Shown piece after piece: positions 24,141 through 32,525 of a stretch of 64,000 bases of DNA. The notes below the pieces were generated by a model, which ran no database searches, was not told the origin of the DNA, and saw only the letters and a list, made by a program, of their open reading frames with translations. A program made the position numbers and the translations under genes. Each line of letters begins with the position of its first letter. Position 1 is the first letter of the stretch. This stretch comes from Sedimenticola hydrogenitrophicus (GTDB lineage Bacteria > Pseudomonadota > Gammaproteobacteria > Chromatiales > Chromatiaceae), in NCBI RefSeq assembly GCF_029017505.1, contig NZ_JAQGEI010000020.1, positions 32,440-96,439 on the forward strand, in the 5' to 3' direction.

Positions 24141-25358
24141 TCAGGCGAGCGCCTCGTCCAGCAGTTCGATCCAGTGCCGCACCGGCCGAATGGTACCGCT
24201 CTGCAGGTGCAGCTGACACCCCACGTTGGCCGAGACGATCAGCTCCGGATCCCCCGCCTGCAGCGCCGCCAGCTTGTTGTCCAGCAGTTGCCGCGAGAGC
24301 TCGGACTGCAGGATCGAATAGGTACCGGCGGAGCCGCAGCAGAGGTGGCTGTCGGCCACCGGGGTCAGCTCGAAACCGAGGCGGGTCAGGATCGCCTCCA
24401 CCCGCCCGGCCAGCTGCTGGCCGTGCTGCAGCGAACAGGGGGAGTGATAGGCGACCCGCCGGCCGCGCCGGGGGATCGGCAGCTCCTCCAGCGGCTCCGC
24501 CTCCAGCACCTCGCACAGGTCCCGCGCCAGCTCGGAGACCCGTTGCGCCTTCCCGGCGTAGACCGGGTCGTGGCGCAGCAGCGCGCCGTACTCCTTGACC
24601 TGGGTGCCGCAACCGCTGGCGCTGATCAGGATCGCCTCAACCCCGGCCTCGATATGCGGCCACCAGGCGTCGATATTGCGCCGCATGAAGCCGGCCGCCT
24701 CGCGCTCCGCCGCCAGGTGCTGGCTGACCGCGCCGCAACAGCCCTGGGTGGCGGGGGCGATCAGGGAGATGCCGAGCCGGTCCAGCACCCGGGCCGCCGC
24801 CGCGTTGGTATTGGGTGTGGCCACGGACTGGGCGCACCCCTCCAGCACCAGCAGGGTTCGGGCGTGCCGCGTCGGGGGACGGGGCGACGGCGCGACCCGG
24901 GCCGGCAGCTTCCGGCGCAGTTTCGCCGGCAGCAGCGGCCGCAGCCGTTGCCCCAGCCCGAGCAGCAGGGCGAAGCGTTGCGGGTAGGGCAGCACTTGGC
25001 GCAGACCCCAGCGCACGGCGCCGGCGAACGCGGACCGCCCGACCTGCCGCTCCACCACGCCGCGGCCGATATCCAGCAGACGTCCATAACGCACCCCGGA
25101 GGGGCAGGTGGTCTCGCAGGAGCGACAGGTGAGACACCGATCCAGATGGAGCTGGGTCCGCTCGCTCACCGGCTCGCCTTCCAGCACCTGCTTGATCAGG
25201 TAGATGCGTCCCCGGGGACTGTCCAGCTCATCGCCGAGCAGCTGATAGGTGGGACAGGTGGCGGTGCAGAAACCGCAGTGCACACAGCTCCTGAGGATGG
25301 CATCCGCCTCCCGGCCGTGGGGCGTGTCGAGATAGCTTGACAGCAGGTTGGTCTGCAT
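24141..25358 (-). CDS. glcF: Glycolate oxidase iron-sulfur subunit
   Basis: 405 aa. The N-terminal ferredoxin part has two motifs, CVHCGFCTATCPTYQ (about residues 29-43) and CLTCRSCETTCPSG (about residues 75-88). The remainder is made of two CCG-type cysteine domains, with CCGAVSQHL and CCGSAGTYS visible. GlcF passes electrons from the GlcD/GlcE flavins to the membrane quinone pool. Its ATG overlaps the glcE stop (TGATG), so translation is coupled. Last gene of the glcDEF set; no glcG follows. All cysteine motifs are intact. Confidence 0.93.
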   Translation of the reverse strand: MQTNLLSSYLDTPHGREADAILRSCVHCGFCTATCPTYQLLGDELDSPRGRIYLIKQVLEGEPVSERTQLHLDRCLTCRSCETTCPSGVRYGRLLDIGRGVVERQVGRSAFAGAVRWGLRQVLPYPQRFALLLGLGQRLRPLLPAKLRRKLPARVAPSPRPPTRHARTLLVLEGCAQSVATPNTNAAAARVLDRLGISLIAPATQGCCGAVSQHLAAEREAAGFMRRNIDAWWPHIEAGVEAILISASGCGTQVKEYGALLRHDPVYAGKAQRVSELARDLCEVLEAEPLEELPIPRRGRRVAYHSPCSLQHGQQLAGRVEAILTRLGFELTPVADSHLCCGSAGTYSILQSELSRQLLDNKLAALQAGDPELIVSANVGCQLHLQSGTIRPVRHWIELLDEALA

Positions 25359-26476
25359 CAGAACTCCGGATAGAGCCGGCCCGGGTTGAAGATCCCCTGG
25401 GGATCGAAGGCCAGCTTTAACTGTTGATGCAGCTGCATCAGCGGTCCGGGTAACGGGTGGTTGACCGCTCCGTTTCGATCGCCGCCGCGAAACAGCTGGG
25501 CATGGCCGCCATGCTGAACGGCGACCGCGCGCAGCCGCTCGGCCAATTGTTCGGTCGGCTGCTCGCCCGGCTGCTCGATAATCAGCCAGCGCTGGGCGCC
25601 GCCCCAGTCGATAAACTGCCTGCCCGGTAGACCCAGGGGGGGCGAACCGGGGGAGATCGAAAGCCGCCAGAGCGGCCGCCCATTGTCGGGACCATTAGCG
25701 GAAGAGCTGTCGAAAAAGGGATGCTCCAGCTCGCGCACCCGCCGCCAGAAGCCCGACCCATCCGCCAGCACCTCACCACCCAGCCGGGTTTGTGCGGCCA
25801 CCACACCCGGCTCGGAACCGGACAGCCGCAGATACAGTTGCAGCCCGTCATAGACCGCGCCGGTCAGCGGCAGCGGCGTCCCGGCCAGCCGGTTCATCCG
25901 TTCGATGGCCTGCTCTTCAGTACACGCCTGCACCAGGGTGCGCTCCGTCTCGGGCAGCGGCAGCACCTTCAGGCTGACATCCAGCAGCAGCCCGAGGCTG
26001 CCCATGGCCCCCACCATCAGCCGGGAGAGATCGTAGCCGGCCACATTCTTCATCACCTCGCCGCCGAAACGCAGCCGTTCGCCGCGACCGTTGATCAGGG
26101 TCACCCCGAGGACAAAGTCCCGTAGCGCGCCGGCATAGGGTCGGCGCGGCCCCGACAGACCGCAGGCGGCGCTGCCGCCGAGGGTGGCGGACGGCCCGAA
26201 ATGGGGCGGCTCGAACGCCAACATCTGCCCCTCGGCGGCAAGCAGCGACTCCAGCTCGGCCAGCCGGGTGCCGGCACGGACCGTGATGACCAGCTCGCGC
26301 GGTTCGTAATTGATCACCCCCCGATGGGCGGTCAGATCCAGCCGCGTACCGGTGGCCCGGCGCCCGAAAAACTCCTTGCTGCCGGAACCGCACAGCTGCA
26401 GCGGCCGCCCGAGTCCGGCCGCCTCGGCCACGCTCTGACACAGGGTCTGACTGATGTCGTTGGCTGCGATTTCCAT
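25358..26476 (-). CDS. glcE: Glycolate oxidase FAD-binding subunit
   Basis: 372 aa. The FAD PCMH-type domain is visible in PLQLCGSGSKEFFGRRATG, then LDLTAHRGVINYEPRELV, FGPSATLGGSAACGLSGPRR and GEVMKNVAGYDLSRLMVGA, all matching GlcE. The C-terminal part ends with DPQGIFNPGRLYP, the usual terminal motif of the VAO/GlcD superfamily. GlcE partners GlcD in oxidising glycolate to glyoxylate. It starts one base after the glcD stop codon and its own stop overlaps the glcF start. Confidence 0.93.
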   Translation of the reverse strand: MEIAANDISQTLCQSVAEAAGLGRPLQLCGSGSKEFFGRRATGTRLDLTAHRGVINYEPRELVITVRAGTRLAELESLLAAEGQMLAFEPPHFGPSATLGGSAACGLSGPRRPYAGALRDFVLGVTLINGRGERLRFGGEVMKNVAGYDLSRLMVGAMGSLGLLLDVSLKVLPLPETERTLVQACTEEQAIERMNRLAGTPLPLTGAVYDGLQLYLRLSGSEPGVVAAQTRLGGEVLADGSGFWRRVRELEHPFFDSSSANGPDNGRPLWRLSISPGSPPLGLPGRQFIDWGGAQRWLIIEQPGEQPTEQLAERLRAVAVQHGGHAQLFRGGDRNGAVNHPLPGPLMQLHQQLKLAFDPQGIFNPGRLYPEF

Positions 26477-26477
26477 G

Positions 26478-28004
26478 CTATGCCCCGTGATCCCTGGCGT
26501 CCTGATCCCGAGCGTCCTGATCCCGCGCGCTGGGCGGGGTCAGGGTATCGCTGCCCAGCGCCTTGTACTCGGAACAGTGGCGCGGCTGGGGGACCGCCTT
26601 GCCGGGGTTGAGCAGGCCGTGGGGGTCGAAGGCCCGTTTTACCGCGTGGAACTGGGCCAGTTCGGCGGCGTTGAACTGCACGCACATCTGGTGGATCTTC
26701 TCATGCCCCACACCGTGTTCGCCGGTGATGGTGCCGCCGACCCGCACGCACAGTTCCAGGATCTCGGCACCGAGATCCTCGGCCCGCTTCAGTTCGCCCG
26801 GACGGTTGGCATCGTACAGGATCAGCGGATGCAGGTTGCCGTCGCCGGCGTGGAACACGTTGGCCACCGGCAGCTGGTAATGCGCCGACAAGCGGCTGGT
26901 CTCCAGCAGCACCTCGGCCAGACGCTTGCGCGGTACCGTGCCGTCCATGCAGTAGTAATCGGGCGAGATGCGTCCCACCGCCGGGAAGGCCGATTTGCGC
27001 CCCTTCCAGAACAGCGCCCGCTGCTCCTCATTCTCGGCCGTGCGCACCTCGGTGGCCCCGGAGTCGAGCAGCTGCTGGCGCACCCGGGCCAGGTGGGCCG
27101 AGACCTCCTCGTTGGCGCCGTCCAGCTCGCACAGCAGGATCGCCTCGGCATCCACCGGATAGCCGGCATGCACGAAGTCCTCGGCGGCGCGGATTGCCAG
27201 GCCGTCCATCATCTCCAGGCCGGCCGGGATGATGCCGGCGGCGATCACGTCCCCCACCGCGTTGGCCGCCTTGCTGACATCATCGAAGGCGGCCAGCAGC
27301 ACCTGGGCGCGCTCGGGCGTCGGCAACAGTTTCACCAGCACCTCGACCACGATACCGAGCATCCCCTCGGAGCCGATCAGCAGCGCCGGCAGGTCGAAGC
27401 CCGGGGCGTCCAACGCCTCGGCCCCCAAGGTGACCAGCTCGCCCGCGGCGGTCACCAGCTTCAGTTGCAGCACATTGTGCACCGTGAGGCCGTACTTGAG
27501 GCAGTGCACCCCGCCGGAATTCTCCGCCACATTGCCGCCGATGGTGCAGGCGATCTGCGACGAGGGGTCGGGGGCATAATAGAGCTCCAGGCCTTCCACC
27601 GCCTGGGAGATGGCCAGGTTGCGCACCCCGGGCTGCACCCGGGCGGTGCGGTTGAGCGGGTCGATATGCAGGATCCGGTTGAGCCGGGCCAGACTCAGCA
27701 GCACCCCGTCGGCCAGCGGCAGGGCGCCGCCGGAGAGCCCGGTCGCCGCCCCCCGCGCCACCACCGGCACGCCGCGCTCGTGGCAGCACTGCATCACCCG
27801 CCGCACCTGTTCGGCATCGTCGGGCAGCACCACCAGCAGGGGCACTTGACGGTAGGCGGAGAGCCCGTCGCACTCGTAGGGGCGCAGCGCCTCCCGCTCA
27901 TGCAGGATCCGCTGCGCCGGCAGGATCTGCCGCAGCGCCTTGATCAGGCCCGGCTTGTCGACGCTTGGGTCGACGCTTGGGTTGACTCTGGGGGTATGGT
28001 CCAT
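26478..28004 (-). CDS. glcD: Glycolate oxidase catalytic subunit
   Basis: 508 aa from ATG 28004. The FAD PCMH domain shows VVLPDDAEQVRRVMQCCHER, VARGAATGLSGGALPLADG and CTIGGNVAENSGGVHCLKYG. The catalytic C-terminal domain has NVFHAGDGNLHPLILYD and GEHGVGHEKIHQM, and a FDPHGLLNPGK end motif. GlcD oxidises glycolate to glyoxylate, supporting photorespiratory or C2 carbon salvage. It starts eight bases after the trkH stop. Both ends carry small tandem repeats: PSVD twice near residue 9 and ARDQD-type units in the last 15 residues, outside the conserved fold. Confidence 0.93.
   Translation of the reverse strand: MDHTPRVNPSVDPSVDKPGLIKALRQILPAQRILHEREALRPYECDGLSAYRQVPLLVVLPDDAEQVRRVMQCCHERGVPVVARGAATGLSGGALPLADGVLLSLARLNRILHIDPLNRTARVQPGVRNLAISQAVEGLELYYAPDPSSQIACTIGGNVAENSGGVHCLKYGLTVHNVLQLKLVTAAGELVTLGAEALDAPGFDLPALLIGSEGMLGIVVEVLVKLLPTPERAQVLLAAFDDVSKAANAVGDVIAAGIIPAGLEMMDGLAIRAAEDFVHAGYPVDAEAILLCELDGANEEVSAHLARVRQQLLDSGATEVRTAENEEQRALFWKGRKSAFPAVGRISPDYYCMDGTVPRKRLAEVLLETSRLSAHYQLPVANVFHAGDGNLHPLILYDANRPGELKRAEDLGAEILELCVRVGGTITGEHGVGHEKIHQMCVQFNAAELAQFHAVKRAFDPHGLLNPGKAVPQPRHCSEYKALGSDTLTPPSARDQDARDQDARDHGA
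26487..26531. repeat. 15-bp tandem repeat in the 3' end of glcD
   Basis: Unit GTCCTGATCCCGAGC is present twice with a third decayed copy, coding ARDQD-ARDQD-ARDHGA at the protein's C-terminus. A separate 12-bp unit, GTCGACGCTTGG, is repeated at 27957-27968 and 27969-27980 near the 5' end of the same gene. Confidence 0.7.
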
Positions 28005-28012
28005 GGGGGTCA

Positions 28013-29464
28013 CTACTTTCGCCAGTAGGCTGGTGACAACAGCACCAGCAGGGTGAAGATCTCCAGTCGCCCTAACAGCATAGCAAAGCAGAGGATCCAT
28101 TTGGCCGGATCGTTGAGTCCGGTGTAGCTGGTCCCCACCGCGGCCAGTCCCGGGCCCAGGTTGTTGATCGAGGCGGCGACCGCCGAGAAGGCGGTCATCA
28201 GGTCCAGACCGGTGAGCGCCAGCGCCAGGTACATGAGGGTGAAGCTGGCCACGTAGAGGGCGAAGAAGCCCCACACCGCCTCCACCACCCGCGGGGTGAT
28301 GGTCTTGGCGCCGACCCGGATCGGGATCTGGGCACTGGGATGGACCAGCCGGGTGATCTCGCGCAGCCCCTGCTTGATCAGCAGCAGGAAGCGGATCACC
28401 TTGATGCCGCCGCCGGTGGAGCCGGCGCAGCCGCCGATGAAGCTGGTGAACAGCAGCACGATGGCGATGAATCCGGGCCAGAGCGAGTAGTCGGCGGTGG
28501 TGAAGCCGGCGGTGGTGCCGATGGAGACCGCCTGAAACAGCCCCTTAGTGAAGGCCTCGCCCCAGTCCGGATAGGTGCCGGTGCTGTACAGGGCCACCAC
28601 CACCACCAGGGCCACGAACAGCAGTACCTGCAAATAGAAGCGGAACTCGCTGTCCAGCAGGTAGATACGCGGATTGCGCCGGCTGACGGCGATGAAGTGG
28701 AGGGCAAAGTTGGCCCCGGAAAGCAGCATGAACAGCACCGCCACCATCTCGATCAGGGTGCTGTCGAAATAGCCTATGCTGGCGTCGTGGGTGGAGAAGC
28801 CGCCGATGGCGATGGTGGAGAAGGCGTGACCGATGGCATCGAACAGGCTCATGCCCGCGGCCCAGTAGGCCAGGGTGCAGGCGAGGGTCAGCCCGAGGTA
28901 GATGTACCAGAGCGCCTTGGCGGTCTCGGTGATGCGCGGCGTCAGCTTGGTATCCTTCATCGGCCCCGGGGTCTCTGCGCGATACAGCTGCATACCGCCG
29001 ATGCCGAGCATCGGCAGTACCGCCACCGCCAGCACGACGATGCCCATGCCGCCCAGCCACTGCAGCTGCTGCCGGTAATAGAGGATCGACGGTGGCAGCT
29101 CGTCGAGGCCGATGATCACCGTGGATCCGGTGGTGGTGAGACCGGAGATCGATTCGAATACAGCGTCGGTGAGGGACATCTGGGGATCGACCGTGAGGGT
29201 GAAGGGGAGCGAACCGGCGATGCCGAGCACGCTCCAGAACAGCACCACCACCATGAACCCGTCGCGCAGCCGCAACTCGCGCTTCTGGTCCGGTACCGTG
29301 ACCCAGGAGACGGCGCCGACCATGAGAATGATGATGAAGGCGATAAGAAACGAGGTGTAGGCGCCGTCGCCGTACCAGAGCGACACCAGCAGCGGCGGCA
29401 GCATGGTGGCGCTGAACACCATCAGCAGGATCCCGAGAATGCGTTGAATGGCGCTGAACTGCAT
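28013..29464 (-). CDS. trkH: Trk potassium uptake channel subunit TrkH
   Basis: 483 aa with about ten membrane segments and the four pore-loop repeats of TrkH/KtrB proteins: FESISGLTTTGSTVI, HAFSTIAIGGFSTHDAS, AVSIGTTAGFTTADYS and AAVAASINNLGPGLAAVG. The GG(C)AGSTGGGIKVIR segment after the third loop is also typical. TrkH forms the K+ permeation path and is gated by TrkA. It follows trkA after 67 bases and is followed by glcD after eight. Confidence 0.95.
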   Translation of the reverse strand: MQFSAIQRILGILLMVFSATMLPPLLVSLWYGDGAYTSFLIAFIIILMVGAVSWVTVPDQKRELRLRDGFMVVVLFWSVLGIAGSLPFTLTVDPQMSLTDAVFESISGLTTTGSTVIIGLDELPPSILYYRQQLQWLGGMGIVVLAVAVLPMLGIGGMQLYRAETPGPMKDTKLTPRITETAKALWYIYLGLTLACTLAYWAAGMSLFDAIGHAFSTIAIGGFSTHDASIGYFDSTLIEMVAVLFMLLSGANFALHFIAVSRRNPRIYLLDSEFRFYLQVLLFVALVVVVALYSTGTYPDWGEAFTKGLFQAVSIGTTAGFTTADYSLWPGFIAIVLLFTSFIGGCAGSTGGGIKVIRFLLLIKQGLREITRLVHPSAQIPIRVGAKTITPRVVEAVWGFFALYVASFTLMYLALALTGLDLMTAFSAVAASINNLGPGLAAVGTSYTGLNDPAKWILCFAMLLGRLEIFTLLVLLSPAYWRK

Positions 29465-29531
29465 GGCGTTCAGTCACCCCGCCGGCCGGCGCCGCCGCCG
29501 GTGGCCTGCGAATCGTCCCGAGCCCGCCCCT

Positions 29532-30905
29532 TCATAGGAATGTGATACCCACCTGGAACAGCCGCTCGACCTCAGGGATCTGGCGTTTGTCCACCAGGAA
29601 CAGGATGACGTGATCCTCGGACTCGATCACCGTGTCGTGGTGGGCGATCAGCACCTCCTCGCCGCGCACCACGGCGCCGATGTTGGTGCCGCGCGGCAGC
29701 TTGATCTCCTCGATCGCCCGGCCCACCACCTTGGAGGAGCTGGGATCGCCGTGAGCTACCGCCTCGATCGCCTCGGCCGCGCCGCGCCGCAACGAGTGCA
29801 CCATCACCACATCGCCGCGCCGCACATGGGTCAGCAGGCTGCCGATGGTGGCCTGCTGGGGCGAGATGGCGATATCGATCGGTCCGCTCTGCACCATGTC
29901 CACGTAGGCGGCGCGGTTGATCAGCGCCATCACCTTGCGCGCCCCCAGCCGTTTGGCCAGCATGGCGGAGAGGATGTTGGCCTCGTCGTCGTTGGTGACG
30001 GCGCAGAACACGTCGGTGCCCTCGATATTCTCCTCCAGGAGCAGATCCTCGTCGGCCACGTCGCCATGCAGCACGATGGTCTTGGGCAGCTCCTCGGCCA
30101 CCTTCTGGGCGCGCCGCCGGTCGCGTTCGATCAGCTTGACCTGGTAGTCGCGCTCCAGGGCGTGGGCCAGGCGCATGCCGATATTGCCGCCGCCGGCGAA
30201 TATCAGGCGCTTGAACGGCTTGTCCAGGCGCCGCAGCTCGCTCATCACCGCGCGGATGTTCTCCTTGGCGGCGACGAAGAAGACCTCGTCATCGGCCTCG
30301 ATGACGGTGTCCCCCTCCGGCTGGATCGCCCGCCCCTGGCGGTAGATGGCGGCCACCCGCGCCTCGATATTGGGCATGTGGTCATACAGGGTGCGCAGCT
30401 CGTGGCCCACCAGCGGGCCGCCGTAATAGGCGCGCACCGCCACCAGGCGCACCCGGCCGCCGGCGAAGTCCAGTACCTGCAGGGCGCCGGGGTTCTCGAT
30501 CAGCCGCATGATGTAGTCGGTGACCAGCTGCTCGGGGCTGATCAGCACGTCGATCGGCATCGCCTCGGGAGAGAACAGCTGGGGGTATTTGGTATAACCG
30601 AGGGCGCGTACCCGGGCGATCTTGGTGGGGGTGCGGAACAGGCTGTAGGCCACCTGGCAGGCGACCATGTTGGTCTCGTCGCTGTTGGTCACGGCGAGGA
30701 TCAGGTCGGCATCCTCAGCGCCGGCGCGCATCAGCACCTCCGGGTGCGCCGCGTGCCCCTGCACGGTCCCCAGGTCGAGCCGGTCCTGCAGCTCCCGGAG
30801 CAGCTCGGGGTTCTGGTCGACCACCGTGATGTCGTTGGCCTCGGAGGCCAGGTTGTTGGCCACCGAAGTCCCCACCTGCCCGGCGCCTAGGATGATTATT
30901 TTCAT
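29532..30905 (-). CDS. trkA: Trk system potassium regulator TrkA
   Basis: 457 aa from ATG 30905, the normal TrkA length. It has two RCK N-domains, each beginning with a Rossmann motif: [20 protein letters not shown] at residue 1 and [19 protein letters not shown] near residue 233. Each is followed by an RCK C-domain. TrkA is the cytoplasmic NAD(H)/ATP-binding ring that gates TrkH. The neighbour order ntrX-trkA-trkH is conserved across gammaproteobacteria. Confidence 0.95.
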   Translation of the reverse strand: MKIIILGAGQVGTSVANNLASEANDITVVDQNPELLRELQDRLDLGTVQGHAAHPEVLMRAGAEDADLILAVTNSDETNMVACQVAYSLFRTPTKIARVRALGYTKYPQLFSPEAMPIDVLISPEQLVTDYIMRLIENPGALQVLDFAGGRVRLVAVRAYYGGPLVGHELRTLYDHMPNIEARVAAIYRQGRAIQPEGDTVIEADDEVFFVAAKENIRAVMSELRRLDKPFKRLIFAGGGNIGMRLAHALERDYQVKLIERDRRRAQKVAEELPKTIVLHGDVADEDLLLEENIEGTDVFCAVTNDDEANILSAMLAKRLGARKVMALINRAAYVDMVQSGPIDIAISPQQATIGSLLTHVRRGDVVMVHSLRRGAAEAIEAVAHGDPSSSKVVGRAIEEIKLPRGTNIGAVVRGEEVLIAHHDTVIESEDHVILFLVDKRQIPEVERLFQVGITFL

Positions 30906-30990
30906 TGTTTCTGTTCTGATTCTGTCCGGGTTGAGTCGATTCGCCGCCGCGGCCAGTCTGCACACTGTCCGGTACAAAGCGGCGAGCTTA

Positions 30991-31148
30991 GGCCATTTCC
31001 TGAAAAAATTATACCCTTGTGCGGCGCATACGGGCGCGCTGCGGCGTTACTCCTCGCTGGTGTGGGCCAGCCACACCACGCTCGTCGCGCCTTGCATCGC
31101 ATCCCGTCTGCATCCACACGTCAGGCACAATTTTTCCCTGCAATGGCC
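30991..31148. repeat. 158-bp inverted-repeat element between ntrX and trkA
   Basis: The left end begins GGCCATTTCCTGAAAAAATT. The right end, read on the minus strand from 31148, begins GGCCATTGCAGGGAAAAATT. These are imperfect inverted copies over about 25 bases. The GC-rich centre has no gene. The element fills nearly the whole ntrX-trkA gap and ends three bases from the ntrX stop codon. Confidence 0.6.
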
Positions 31149-31151
31149 TTA

Positions 31152-32525
31152 TTACCGTTTCTCCTTCACATCAATGCCCAGTGACTTCAGCTTCCGGTAG
31201 AGGTGGGTGCGTTCCATGCCCGACGCCTGGGCGATCTGGCTCACATTGCCGGCGTGTTTCTCCAGCTGATACTCCAGGTAGGCCTTCTCAAACGCCTCCC
31301 GCGCCTGGCGCAGCGGCTGGTCGAATGAGACCGGGAAGCGGGCCCCGCTCTCCAGCGCCAGGCCGACACTGCCCAACGCCGCCTCCACCTCATCCTGGGT
31401 GATCTCGTCACCGGCACCGAGTATCAGCAGGCGCTGTACCAGGTTCTTCAGTTCACGGATATTGCCGTGCCAGCTGTGATTGCGCAGGAAGTTCTGCGCG
31501 CGCACGTCGAAGCGGCGGTACGGCAACTTCTCGTGGGCCACGTAGCTGTCCACGTAGTAGGCGAGCAGCTCCGGCACATCCTCGCGGTGCTCGCGCAGCG
31601 GCGGGATGTGCAGCGGCACCACGTTGAGGTGGTAGAACAGGTCCTCGCGGAAGCGGCCGGCCTGCACCTCGTCCTGCAGGTTCTTCTGCGTGGCGGCGAC
31701 GATGCGCACGTCGATCTGCACCGGTTCGGAACCGCCGACGCGGAGAAAGGCGCCGCCGTCCAGCGCCCCCAGCAGCTGGGTCTGGGCCTCGATATCCATG
31801 TCCGCCACCTCGTCCAGGAACAGGGTACCGCCGCGCGCCTGCTCCAGCGCCCCGTAATGGATCTGCCCGCCCTGTTCGCTGCCGAACAGTTCGCGCGCGG
31901 AGTTGCCGCGGGCGATGGAGGAGACGCCGACATCGATGAACGGCCGATCGCGGCGCACGCTCTGCGAGTGCAGATAACGGGCGAAGGTCTCGCGGCCGGA
32001 GCCGGGCTCGCCGCTGATCAGCACCCAGGTGTCGTGCTGGGCGATCCGCTTCACCTGTTCCCGCAGCCGCTGGATCACCGCGCTGCGTCCGGTGGGTTCC
32101 ACCACATGCTGGGTGTGGCGGCGCAGCCCGATGTTCTCCTGCTGCAGCTTGTCCACCTCCAGTGCCCGCTCCACGGTGAGCAGCAGTTTGGCCAGCGAGA
32201 GCGGTTTTTCCAGGAAATCGTAGGCGCCCAGGCGGGTCGCCTCCACCGCCGTCTCCACCGTGCCGTGACCGGACATCATGATCACCGGACAGGGCAGGCC
32301 GTCGTCCCCGTCCGACCACTCCTTGAGCAGCGAGATGCCGTCCACGTCCGGCATCCAGATATCCAGCAGCACCAGGTCGGGGCGCCGGTCGCGCAGTGCC
32401 TTGCGCGCGCTGGCGCCGTCCTCGGCCATCACCACGTCGTAGGCCTCGTCCTCGAGGATCTCCTTGACCAGGCTGCGGATATCCGGTTCGTCATCCACCA
32501 CCAGGATATGGGGTGCGGTGCTCAT
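31152..32525 (-). CDS. ntrX: NtrX-type response regulator
   Basis: 457 aa: receiver domain with Asp55-region LVLLDIWMPDVDG, AAA+ domain and a Fis-type HTH at the C-terminus (GNVSQIAQASGMERTHLYRK). It pairs with ntrY, overlapping it by four bases (ATGA). Two key AAA+ features are altered. Walker A reads GEPGSGRE (residues 172-179), with Arg178 where Lys is expected. The sigma-54 contact loop reads GGQIHYG (219-225) instead of GAFTGA. Walker B LFLDEVADM is kept. It therefore probably does not activate sigma-54 promoters and may act as a conventional DNA-binding regulator. Confidence 0.92.
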   Translation of the reverse strand: MSTAPHILVVDDEPDIRSLVKEILEDEAYDVVMAEDGASARKALRDRRPDLVLLDIWMPDVDGISLLKEWSDGDDGLPCPVIMMSGHGTVETAVEATRLGAYDFLEKPLSLAKLLLTVERALEVDKLQQENIGLRRHTQHVVEPTGRSAVIQRLREQVKRIAQHDTWVLISGEPGSGRETFARYLHSQSVRRDRPFIDVGVSSIARGNSARELFGSEQGGQIHYGALEQARGGTLFLDEVADMDIEAQTQLLGALDGGAFLRVGGSEPVQIDVRIVAATQKNLQDEVQAGRFREDLFYHLNVVPLHIPPLREHREDVPELLAYYVDSYVAHEKLPYRRFDVRAQNFLRNHSWHGNIRELKNLVQRLLILGAGDEITQDEVEAALGSVGLALESGARFPVSFDQPLRQAREAFEKAYLEYQLEKHAGNVSQIAQASGMERTHLYRKLKSLGIDVKEKR

